Assembly (NCBI GenBank): GCA_028565635.1
Contig: JAOXYB010106936.1
Span: 1,878-27,167, forward strand
DNA: 25,290 bases
From: Phoronis ovalis
Taxonomy: Eukaryota > Phoronida > Phoronidae
Direction: 5' to 3'
Made by a program: the position numbers and the translations under genes. How positions within the stretch are numbered: position 1 is the first letter of the stretch; each line of letters begins with the position of its first letter. Below are positions 1 to 12,200 of the stretch, piece by piece. The notes under the pieces are model-generated. The model was not told the DNA's origin. It saw only the letters and a list, made by a program, of their open reading frames with translations, and searched no databases.

Positions 1-122
1 GTTTTGTGACAGTTACAGATTTGTGTGTATCAAGAGTCTTTGTCACTGTTGATTGAGATTGATAGTAATTGAGTTTTGTTGGAACTGAATGAGTTTTCGT
101 GAAGTGTATGATATGCTTTTAG

Positions 123-283
123 GAATATGAGAATGAACTCCAAAGCTATGAACCCGAAATGGAGGGTATTCAACGATCGTATAGAACGTCTCCGGAAAGG
201 TCCCCACAACTACAGAGTGGTCTAAACGATGCTGTTGATAAATGGAATAATCTGTGGTCTGTTTCCCATTTATATGTAGAAAG
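123..283 (+). CDS. Exon 1 of window: plakin-domain spectrin repeat, first half
   Basis: Acceptor at 121-122 follows a short T-rich tract; donor is AAG|GTAAGC. The exon is 161 nt, enters in phase 0 and leaves in phase 2. It encodes EYENELQSYEPEMEG at its start, a Ser/Pro/Arg-rich bend, and a helical stretch with DKWNNLWSVSHLYVER, whose paired tryptophans and heptad-like hydrophobics are typical of a spectrin-repeat helix. The last codon (Arg) is split and completed by exon 2. It belongs to the distal plakin domain because the frame runs through five more spectrin-like exons into plakin repeats. The exact repeat number within the plakin domain is inferred, not seen. Confidence 0.85.
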
Positions 284-3200
284 GTAAGCATAGGTGCTTT
301 TTGTAGCTTTTCAGTCCATAATTTATATAACATGAATGAGAGCTATAAATAGTATAGAAAAAAAGCAGTTTAACTAAAGACTGAAGAGGATTTCATGATG
401 ACACGGAAAGATACCATAAATGACAGTTACGGAAATTTCATCAAAATCATTGGGTACACCTTCAAAGTTTCCCCTATAATGCAGTTTTATATCTGTCATT
501 TGATGTGTGATTTTAGGTTAAAGTGTGTTGAGATTGTGCTAGGAACATTAGAAGAATGTTCTCACATGGTAGCAAACTACGAGTTAACACTGGCTACACA
601 GGATACTCTGACATCAGATGTGAATACACTAAAACACTCACAAGAGGAACTACATGTAAGTAATGCTTTCAGAAAGCAAGTACTGCAGGATTATGTTAAC
701 TAAATAGGGGGATGCCATTGAATAATTTTAAGATAATAATTATGAAAAAAGACATTAACAAAAAAAAGATAAATTTTAATTTGTTTTTAAAACTTATATA
801 GTTACAGTCTATTAAAGAAAATATTTGATTACGAATAAATCATTTTCCCCTCTACCAAGATCTCAATTTAGCAGCATAACAAGAAAACAAACTACTCATT
901 TTTTCTAAAGTGAAATTGATAGGGTCTACATTTACAACACACTAAATATAACAAACTTTAAGCCGTGTTAGCTTTGTTGCACTTTTCACATGTTTATTAC
1001 ATATTTTCAGGAGCTTCAACGGTCTATCCAACAAAGTCGTCCCCTGATGGATCAACTGAGTGAAGATGTAGTGACTGCTTCTCGTGCTGTGGAAAGTTCC
1101 CGTCCTGGTGTTAGTCGCCATGATGATGTGCAAATCTTAGAAAGAGATGTACGTCAGGTTACTCAACGATGGGAAAATGTCTGCGTTCAAGCTGTAGAAA
1201 GGCATGTATTGCTTCCACAGTAGTAGTATAAATTGTGATAAAAGCAGACGCTCAGAGTCTATGCAGATATAAATATTGCCAAAAAAAAAACTGGATTTGA
1301 AATAACTGTAAGCGAAAATATTTGTAATCTAGTGAAACTCATGTCGGTGAAAATGACCACTGAGATTAACTGGAGGTATGAGCTATTAGCTAGTTGGTAA
1401 GGATACATGGCCTAGTTCGATCAGGTTGGTGATTGAAATCGAACATTGTACGGACATTCTATTTATGTTTGATTAGCAGAGTTCAAATACATGTATTTAT
1501 AAATTGATTTTTTTTTTTGGTTCAGATTGAGAGGCATAGAAACTTCCATTGATATTTTGAACCAGTATCAGAGTGGTTTTGAGCAAGAGCAAGCTTATGT
1601 ATCTCAGACGGAGATGGCTCTAAATTCTCAGCCTCCCATTAATGGTAACCATGAAATAGCCAGAAAACAAGTTGACCCAAGCATGGTAGGTTAACATCAA
1701 TTCCATAGCTACTTTTTGAGAAAAAGTGTCATATAGTTTAAAAGCTCTGCTATTTTGGGTTGATTGCTGGAAAATGGATTTAGTATGATTGTTTCCCAGG
1801 AAGCTCGTCTGTATTGATCTTAGCATGAAATAGACATTGTTGACTTTTTGTGTTATTCAAACTCAACACACAGATAACGCTATGGTGTACCACTCAGTGA
1901 GAGTAATTGTGACTTCAAAATAATAAGTGTTTATGTCAGTCAAAAAATTTTGTTAAGAGCAACTCTTTAGCTGCAGGAAAAGTTGCAATTGTAACAATGC
2001 TTCATATATTTTCAGCGACTCTACAGTGGCCTTAAAGATCGTCGTCCCCAGATCGAAGTTGTTAACAAATATGGCGGAAAGTACTTGAGGGAAGCACAGG
2101 TCAGTGCAACTTTGAACTTCTGGTTTACTTTTAATATTCTTTGTTTTTTCTAGACTAACTTCTAGGTAAAAATCAAGTGGTTGATATGTGTAAGTATTGA
2201 CGATGAGAGATTTAGAGTGAGTGCAGTAGACAGGTGTGTATGTGTACGTTTGGGCAGTTTGATAATATTTTGTCAAACTGTATGCGCAAAGCCCTGGATG
2301 TGAGTTTGATGAACGTGAAAAACTAAGCTGTATTAGGGTTTTCGTAAGTTAAGATCAAACTAGGTACACGTGCTGCTATTATTTTGAGCATTCATGTTTA
2401 TGTGATGTAACGCTGCTTGCTTCTGCAACATAGTTGCTTATTATAAACCTTACATCTTCCTGCTTTGCTCTGCTAATGTCCCTTATAAAGGTACAAACAA
2501 TGAAACTCAATAAAAGAATAGATCCTGTGTTTCCTTGCAGTACTATTTTTATTTAATTTCGCATGCATTTAACATTTTAATCAATTTGTACGCTCAATCA
2601 CCATGCTTTTTGTGGGCAATTATCAAATGTGGTGTTGGCCATTTGCTAATGGAGACCTAGTTTAGGTAATTATATTAGGTTTTGTTTGTGCAACCATATG
2701 TGTATTCACACCCTGTTTGGCATGGGTTTTGGGTTAATGATAATTTTTCATTATAATTTTGTTTTATATAACCTGTGTGATTTTTTTTAAATATTTTAAT
2801 ATTGTAGTAAGTATTTTCTCTGTATGCTTTTAAAATTTATGTTCGTTAAAACTTGCTGTGGTGATTGAGTGCTCAGTGTTTGTTACCAGCAATTTAAAAA
2901 CTTTATAGTGATTTTGTGATTCCTTTATACTTACTGCATGCAGGTTCATAAAATCCTGAAAAAGCATGCTCCGTCAATACAAACAGGATAAAAGTCCTTT
3001 GGTCAGTATTAAGTTAATGTGAACAGTTCACTTTAACATTTATCTTTTTCCCCATAATTTTTGGAATTAAAATTAAATAAGATATTTTAAAGTAATTGTT
3101 TAAAATGAAGTGCTCAAAATTATTTGCAAATTAATATGCAATTATTTTCATAATTGGCAAATTTTCTTGCTTTTTTAGGATTCTTTTTGTGTTGTTACAT

Positions 3201-6200
3201 ACTTGTCTTCAGTGTTTGTAGGATTCCTTTTGCTGTGTTTTTGTCATGTAATTGTCAGTTTAAGGCACTGCTACATCAACGATTGGATATCCCATAATGC
3301 ACTTATCCTAAAACATAGGCTGTAACTCGCACGGGAAGCAGGTATCAGTAATACAGTTAACCAGTCGTGTTGCGCTATCCTGCGTTTGAAAATATGACAA
3401 AGTTAGTTCACATTGAATGAACCCTACTTATATTATCATATATACTAAATACAATTACAAGTACAAAATGTCACTGCAAATAAGTTGTTTCATGAAATTA
3501 TGTAAAAAAAACTTTTGTGCACAAACAATTGAGTTTAACCGTAAATAACATCTTCAGTAACAAACCATTGCTTCAAACTTTCTGAAACAGTATAACCAAA
3601 TTTAACCCTTTTGCTTGATTGCTTTGCTTTGAGAGAAAAGAGTGAAATGTATCTTTTAATTAGTTTTTCTTTTATAATAATCATCCTATTATAATATGCT
3701 TATTCCTGTTTATAACAATTGTTTCGATAACAAAAATAAAGTGTATACTTCCCTATCAATTATTTTTCGTACTGTGTATACTGAGTGTTAATTTCTATTT
3801 GAATAACTACTTCTGTAAGGAACATTTAATTCGCAATGCTTTTAATTCAGTTTCTGTGAAGAAAGAAACGCCAAACGAATGCAATTCTGCGTAGTTGCTT
3901 GTAATCAATCTCTAAAATACTTTTATATTTTTAATTATTTTTTAGTAAGTAACATTTTGAATAAAGTAGCTTGCATGCTAAATTGATAATATCACAGAGT
4001 TTTCTGCAGTTTTGGCTGTATATCTTAGGTGTTGCTTATGTTACCATCTTTGTGGGTTAAACTTAACAGTAAATAAATATCGTCAAAAACTTAGTGCGTT
4101 TTATTCGAAGAACTGTGCATTTGAGATATTCAGTCGTTGTTGCAGAAAGATATAACTGGGGATTTTCTGTCTTCCCCACAACACAACAGGGAAGGTAGCA
4201 TCACATTTATTATGATATCGTGCAAAATTATCTAGAAAGTTGTACACAGTGCTTGTCATGTGAATTGTGCAATGTTTTGGCTTTTATAGTGATGCATTTA
4301 GCTTTGTGGAGTGAGGCTGTGGTTATCTGTTTTTATCCATAAGTTCCTTCTTGTTTGCATCCATATTATTAAACTTTGTTTTATTACAAAGAATGCCATT
4401 CTCTTGTGTCCTTTTAAAAATGGACATATTTTAGTTAAATTTAATGAAGAAATCAGGGTTACAACCAAAACTTTAACACTATTTTGACTCGTGATTGTGA
4501 CCTTCGAGTGATGAAAAAGAATATAATTATTGACTGCTCCAACACTGATTACAGTCATCTTTGATTACAGTCTTTCTGTTCTATTTCTGATGAAATTTAA
4601 ACCGCATTGGGCACACCTCATTGATTTACTTAATAATTATCAAAACTCATCTGCAGCGTTTTAAAAGGAGATTTAAAAAAAGAGAAAAGGAGTATGCTGC
4701 ATGCTTGCCATTGACTTGAAACAAGCTCTCTCGCATTGTAGCAGGATCTATTCAGAAAAGACCCGCTAGTTATAGCTCGTAATTATAGCTCGGGCAGTTA
4801 AATTACCCTCGGCAAATTGTGCACATTTAACCAAGTACCTTGTTAACATGCAACCCCTCTAATCAACTTGGTATATAGTGTGATTAACCGAAAAAGTATT
4901 TTTAACTAACATCACAATATATCAATTGTTACCCTGCATTTATTCTGTAAATAGGTTGTCATCATGTCAGGTTCACCCAGTGACCGCATCAGTGAAATTA
5001 TATAATTAAATTAGTGGTAAACAGATGATTATAAAGTAGTTTTATGTATTCGTAGGTTTATGCCGATAAAGCTGAAAAGTATCGTCATAGTTTAGAAGCT
5101 GTTCATCCCAGTTTGGATGCCAGTATGCCTAGAAAGAAGAATCGACCACTATCACAAGATTTGGAAAATGAACTTAATGACCTAAACAGATATTACATTA
5201 GTACACTGTTAGTTGCAAAACAAAAAGTACAAGAGCTGTCAGCCATTTTGGGAGATAGTGCAGAAACTCGGGTATGATGCTAACTCTGTAAATTGGCTGT
5301 GTATTGCTTAAATTGTATGAGCTTTACCATGGAAGTAAATAGTTTAATTTATGTTGCCTGTAAAGTCTGTATTGTGCATGCTTCAGCCAGTGATAGTTTT
5401 ATTCTTTGGAAGTTCAGTGGTCAGCAATAATCAGTAATTATAGACATATAATAGTGGACTTGCCTGTATTGAAATTTATAAGTACATTCATACCAAGTGA
5501 TATGTCACAGTTATAAGCATTTTGTTTGCAGATTTTACGGATCAAGGAAATATCGCATTAATTTCCGTTTATTAAAATTGGGCGTGAAATATTGAAATAA
5601 ATGCCTTTGTGTTCTAACAAAATATTATAAATTTCTAAAAAAGCAGAAAATGTAAAAAATTCCAAAATAGAATAATCTTCATTTTAGGTCCATATTGCTG
5701 CAGATGAATCTCTCCCAGATCTTCGAACATACAAATCTGACATATCTATCCACATGTCCAGTGCCATAAAGGAACAAACTGCATCATATGCAAATGTATC
5801 CATTTCACCAATGGGTACTTTTGAAATACCAACGAAACGTTCAGTTCGTGTATCAAAACCAGAAACAGTTCGATCAAGAACTCCTGAAACAATCACTCAG
5901 ATTCCTGTTTCCCATTTACAACGTTTGTCTGTGACAAGTGTACCAAAGCAACAGACTTTTAGTAATATTACTAACATTTCGTTGACAAGTAGTCGTAAAA
6001 AAGGACAGTCGAGGTTGAAATCTTGGTTTGGCCCCTTGGATGATACTCAAAATATACAGACTGTCGTTGCCCTTTCCGAAGGTACTCAAGTCCCGCAAGG
6101 TCAAATCTTGTACGTTTCCGCCATAACTAATCCTCAAACAGGAAAACAAATGACATTAGCCCAAGCCATCGAAAGTGGATTTTTGAATGTTGATTCAGAA

Positions 6201-9200
6201 CAGTTTGTTGATCCTCGAAATGGTCGAAATATGTCGTTATCTGAAGCTGCGAGACTAGGATACATTGAACCAACATTAGTCAGAGAATTACAGGAGAACT
6301 GTGGTATAACTGATCCCAAAACAGAACAACAGGTCACATTGCTGGAGGCAATAAAGTTTGGACTATATAATCCTATGACTGGTTTAATAACTAACCCGGT
6401 GACAGGACGTTCTATGTCTATGCAAGACGCTATAAAACAATTCTTGATAACTCCAGAAGCAGCTGCTAAACTGTCCTATCATAGTATTACTACGTCGACT
6501 GCTACCCAGTTTCGAGCATTTTATGGTATTCCAGATGTTATGTCTTCTGAAATGGCTATAACTCTCTCTGATGCTATAGAAAAGGGCCTGTATAATCCAG
6601 AGACTGGCAAAATTGTTGACCCGGTTTCAAGAGAAGAGTATACGATTGAGAAAGCTATTGGCCATGGTTTTCTGCTCGGAGATGTTCCTGAAATTATCCA
6701 TCCATTTTCCGGTGTTAAACTTACCATGCAAGAGGCCGTCTCGGAAGGTATCATAAATCCAAACTCAGGACATCTTGTGGATAAGAAATCAGGGAGAGTT
6801 TTAGAAGTAGATGAGGCTTTCCACCGTCACTTAATTGAAAAACCAATTGATTTGTATGATGCTGTTGCTAATGGAGTCATTGATTCTAATGGCGATGTCA
6901 AAGATGCAAGGTCGGGAAAGAAAGTTCAATTCATAGATGCTTTGCGCCGTGGTATCATTGATCCACATGTCAAATGCGTTATTAACACAGAAAATGATAA
7001 CGTATACAGTCTTACGGAAGCCATAGAAGAAGGGTTAATTACAGGCAGTGGACAATGTGTTGACCATTCAGGAAGAACAATTTCAATTCAAGATGCTGTA
7101 AATAAAGGAATTATTCACATACTGTCAGATGATGTATACTTCAATGATATTGGAATTAAAAACACGAGAACAGGTAATACATAAGTCATTTCACTGGATT
7201 AGTGCCCCAGTACCAAAAGTTCCGCAAGATAGGTCTATTGTAGATTTGTTTTGATATTACAGTAATGTTGTGTGTATTCATAATGAAAATCATGTACAGA
7301 TGAGTGGATCTAAGTCGAAATGATTTTGCCTATCAAAGCATGATTTGTATAACCCAGCCAGTGCTTAATTTGAGCAACTATAAGCTTTGTTTATGCTAGG
7401 TAACAAAGAATGCTAAAAGTGTATCCATTCTTTTGTAATTCTACAAATAAGATGCATTTAATTTTAAAAACCTATGATGCAACCACCACTGGTCTTTTCT
7501 TCACGGTTGAGCTCTTCAAGTTTTTACAATACAACTGTAAACGTTTTGTTTCAGGTGAATCACTTTCTTTCCCTGATGCTATTGCCGCTGGTGTTATTAG
7601 TCCCAGAACTGCACGGTTTGTTAATCAGCTGAATGATTCAGAGCTAACTATCCTAGAAGCCTCTCGACAGGGTCTCATTAGTCCACGTTTGGCAGATAAG
7701 TTGCTGAGTACTTCTGGAATAATTGATACTGACGGAACAATGGTTAGTGTAAATATTCTAAACTAGATTGATTAAATTTGCCTTTTTCAAATAAAGGCTT
7801 ATCCAAAATATTTCTGTTGTTATGTACCAGATATAAACTGCTGCTTTCTTTGTTTTTTCCCAGTTTAGTATGACCTCAGATATTACATGTAATTGACTCT
7901 TCGCAGAAAAGGTTATTATACACCTGTGTCAAAGCTATCTAGTATGCGTATATGTTGCATTTAAACGTGTGGGTTAATGTGTGCATGGATTGCAATGAAA
8001 TGGTATCTAACAAGGCTTCAGAGACATTATATGATTCTTGTCATGTAGATTGATAATATTGTTTGCCATATTTCTTTATCAGGTGAGTGTGATGAGTGCA
8101 CTTCAGCGTGGGTTCCTCCACCCTGAAGATGGCACTATTACAGACCCCACAAGTGGAAAAACTGTCACCATAGAGGAAGCACTACAACGAGGTATTGTGA
8201 CCACAGACAAAGCTGAGGAATTATTGGCTTTAACAAGTTCTGTCCTGACGTCAACGACTATAACTTCAAAGATTGAACCGGCATTGCCCTCTGCTGGAGC
8301 CATAGGTGTGTAAATGCGTTGATTGCTGTAGCCTGTCAAACTAGTTAATCGGAAAAAAGAATACATTACAATTACACAACAATGTCATTCTGGTGTGAAT
8401 GACACTTTTTGCACTATTTCAACTTTTGTCTTGTAGTTCTGCAGCGAGACTGAGCTAGGATTTGCATGAAGTTCGGATTAGTGCATAGTTCTTTGTTTAA
8501 TTTTTAGGCTCCATTCATATTTCAACACAAGTTACCCGAGTGCCGTGGCTAGAAGCTGTTCGTCGTAACTTGGTTGATGAACTGAATGGTAGTTTTACTG
8601 ACCCCTCAACTGGCAGAAAGATGGCTATTGAAGAAGCAGTTAGCCTGGGATTATTGGATGCTAAGCCACCATCTATGCAGGTATGTTGTATATAGTATGA
8701 CTGAATTCATTATCTGATCTTACAGTTTCATATCTTGGTTAATTTGAGGTATGTTATATAACCCAGTCGGTTGATTATTGCACAAGAATGTTTTTTAAAC
8801 TTGAATAGTGTACAACGGATGGATGCGGAGACTTTCACTTTTTTATTTCTGTTAAATCTGTTTGAGCATAAGGGTTACCCACAAATGCCTCAAATATAAT
8901 TTTGAAAAATAATGTAAATTTCCCTTATTTTGGTTTTAATTCCTAATTTATAATTTAGGTATCCAAACTGGAGCTACAGAAGATGGAGGTGGATGGTTTG
9001 AGTGCCCTGAGTGCTCAACTAGGGGAAGATGTAATCGAAGAGTCTAGAACAACACGTGTTGTAGAATCTTCACAGAAACATTCAAAACGTTTTTTCCTCG
9101 GCAAAATTTCGTCAACATCTGCAGGCCAACCTATTGCTGATGCAATTTCTGACCAGTCACTTAATCCAAAAACAGGAATATTTTATGACAGATTAACAAA

Positions 9201-12200
9201 TACTAGAATGACTTTAGAACAAGCTTTGGACAAGGATTCATTAAATCCGGATTCTGCTGTGTTTGTTAATCCAGATTCTAAGGATATTATTCCACTCAAA
9301 GATGCCATCAAAAGTGGAAAAATTGAATCCACAGGCCATTATAATTACTCAACAGGTGATCGCCTGAATCTGTCTGATTGCCTTGAAAAAGAAATCATTG
9401 TGACAAGAGAGGTAGAGATTGTTGAAGATATAGGAATACACATGGAAACAGCACCTGCAGAAATCCAGAAGTTTAATATTCGCGGAGTCAAAGAACCTAA
9501 AACTGGGATGTTAATCTCTGTGGAAGAAGCTGTAAGAAAAGGCATATTTGACACAGATAAAGGTAAAAAAAACAACATGTTTCCGGTGTATGTGTATTTG
9601 AATTTATTACAATATTGTAGCTAGTACTAACAACAAATTGTTTAATGTGACCCAACTTTCTGAAAAGAATGACCATTTGCTATGCATGCCTCAGTGTCAA
9701 TGTACAACAGACAGTTACAATTTTGTGAATGAACAAATGAAATAGTATGTTAATATAGTTTGGGTTTAAGAATTGTAGCTCAACTACGAGCATTCCAGTT
9801 CTCTACTCCATTTTCAACACGAGATAGTGTTCGTTTTAACCTTCAAGTAATGGATTATGACATTGTAATGTGGAATGTTTTGTTGCTCTACTTTGATAAT
9901 ATATTCTGCTTTCAGGCATTTATTTCAATATTAAAACAGGAGAAATGTTGACTATCAAAGAAGGAGTTGAACAGGGCCTTTTGGTGGTAGATGATGGAGA
10001 TGCGTCAACAGCGGCCTCTGGAGAAAAATTTGTTCAGGAAACAAAAACTTTCACCATCAAGGGGGTCATCGATCCTGTAACCGGAAAACAAATTGGTATT
10101 ATTGATGCTGTAAGGCGAGGTATACTTGATCAGTCTAAGGGTATGTATATCAACACAAAAACAGGGCAGTCTATAGAGATTGCGGAAGCAATACAAAAAG
10201 GGCTTGTCATCGCAGAAGAAGCGGCAGCTTCCCACGAAGTTGGTGCGGGTGGTGATGGTTCTAAAATTGTCATGGAAAAACAAAGCACATTAACAGTCTG
10301 TGGTGTTATACACCCTACTACTAAAGAACAAATTTCCGTCTCCAAAGCCATGGAATTGGGCATTTTAGACCAAGTGGCTGGATTCTATATCAATCTTGAC
10401 ACTGGAGAGAAACTGAGTTTAACTGATGCTATTGAGAAAGGACTGGTCATTGTTCAGAGAGGGACAGTAACTCGTGAAGAGCGAGACAAGCGTGTAAGCA
10501 GTCTCCATATTGATGATGAAGATGCAGAAGTAATGACAGAAGAAGTAGTAGAAGAAACTAAACGTTGGCAAATCACAGCAGTTATCGACCCTCGTACAAA
10601 GGAGGAGATTTCTTACACAGATGCTGTATCTAGTGGTATATTGGATCAGAATCGGGGTGTGTACTTTAACCCTGAATCAAGGGAATCTATTCCAATACCT
10701 GAAGCACTAAACCAAGGTTTGATTACAGCGCAACTTGTCAGTACTACACATGGAGAGGGAATGTTCCGCCAGCATGTTGAAAGGACGTCAAAGACGACGT
10801 CAGGAGTAAAAATAACGTGTGTGGTACATCCATTCTTCAAAAATGAGATTTCATTAGAGAAAGCACAAGAATATGGTATTATTGATGAACATGAAACTAC
10901 ATTCTTTAACCAGTGGAATGGAGAAAGAATGAGTTTAAAAGAAGCCATTGAAAGATCACTGGTTAATCCACTGCCTGGCTCAACGCCTCAAATTACAGTT
11001 GAAACGCAAGAAATCAGTGCAGCCGGTCGTACAGAGGAACTACTGCAGAAAGCTCGCATGGCAACACACAAAATATCAGAGCATAAGGATGTTGATGTTG
11101 ACTGGACTAATAATATGGTTACTAACAAACGTACGGGGCAGCGTGCTACTCTGGAAGAAGCCATTCGTGATGGCTGGATTGATCCGCGTGCAGCAGCTCT
11201 GTTACGAAGACGCGCTGAATTAATGCCACAAGTACCTGTAGTTAAAGTTGAATCAAAGATGGAGGTCGCTGATGTGGCAGTGTCACCAACTAAAGAGACT
11301 GCTGAAAATATTACCATGGTTATTCAAACGTCACAACTAGTTGCTGCTAAGCCTAGTGCAGCAATGAGCTACTCATTCGAAGATGCTGTGAAAGTTGGTT
11401 TGATGAATGTCAGAACGGGATTATTTTATGATCCCTTATCTAAGAAGTCGATAAGTTTATCCGAAGCTATCAATCAAGGATTTATTAATCCATCAAAATC
11501 AGCAGTTTCCGATTTATCAACAGGGGGCACTGTTACTCTTACTGATGCTATTCGTAAAAGTGTTATAGATCTTCCAACTGGAAAGCTATCCGAAAATCGT
11601 GCAGAAAAAATGAATATTTCTTTATCCGACCAGTTTAGTGTGAAGCCACGGAGAATGTCTCCACTAAGTATGAATTTTGAGGATGCTATTAAAACAGGTG
11701 TTCTAAATCCTATTACTATGCAATTCATTCATCCTGTAACTGAAAAAACATATGGATTATCCAAAGCAGTAGACCTTGGGTTTATTGACGGCCAGTCTGC
11801 CATAATTATGAATCCAAGCCAGGGGACAAAAAGTTCCTTAGGCAAAGCAATAAAGTCAGGTTTTGTAGATCCTTTAAGTGGTGACATAAAAGATACAAGC
11901 TCCAATGAGAAATTCATGACTCTTGTTGATGCTTTCAACTTTGGTCTTATTGAGAGCTCTTATAAACCTGATAAACAAGAGATTATGGATCCGCAGACTG
12001 GTAAACCAGTACCATTGGACAGAGCCATTAAAGAAGGGATCCTGGAAGATGATCAAGTCTTAATATACGATTCTGACCAAGGCAAACAAGTGAATCTTCG
12101 AGAAGCTACTCATCTCGGTCTGATTGACACAAAATGTGGTCTGGTAATCGATAAGAAAGGTGGGAGAAAACTCACCGTCAAAATGGCTGCTAAGACGGGT

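Noticed and set aside
1953-2276. 107-codon minus-strand frame over exon 5 and intron 5
   Set aside because: It overlaps a real spectrin exon on the other strand and has no recognisable pattern.
2508-2513. AATAAA in intron 5 as a polyadenylation site of a short isoform
   Set aside because: The hexamer is common in such AT-rich sequence and no in-frame terminal exon leads to it.
3259-3297. Short open stretch after a TGTCAG in intron 5 (FKALLHQRLDIP then stop), a possible alternative terminal exon
   Set aside because: The acceptor is ordinary, the peptide is only 12 residues and no nearby polyadenylation signal stands out; not supportable.
4770-4792. Direct repeat TTATAGCTCG in intron 5, possibly a transposon footprint
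   Set aside because: Only ten bases, no terminal inverted repeats or coding remnants nearby.
5754-5756. ATG at 5754 as the start of a separate plakin-repeat gene
   Set aside because: An upstream acceptor at 5686-5687 and 22 in-frame codons before it join to exon 6 in phase; there is no promoter evidence. An internal start cannot be fully excluded.
8083-8088. GTGAGT at the start of exon 9 as a splice donor
   Set aside because: It directly follows a good acceptor (TTTATCAG) and codes VS in an open repeat-containing frame; no upstream exon ends here.
9945-9947. ATG at 9945 as translation start of a 2,306-residue protein
   Set aside because: The residues before it (IYFNIKTGE) complete a repeat turn and connect to exon 11 through a phase-1 splice.
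9760-9951. Open frame in intron 11 just upstream of exon 12
   Set aside because: It has no repeat pattern and is interrupted by a strong acceptor (TGCTTTCAG) that fits the phase-1 exit of exon 11.
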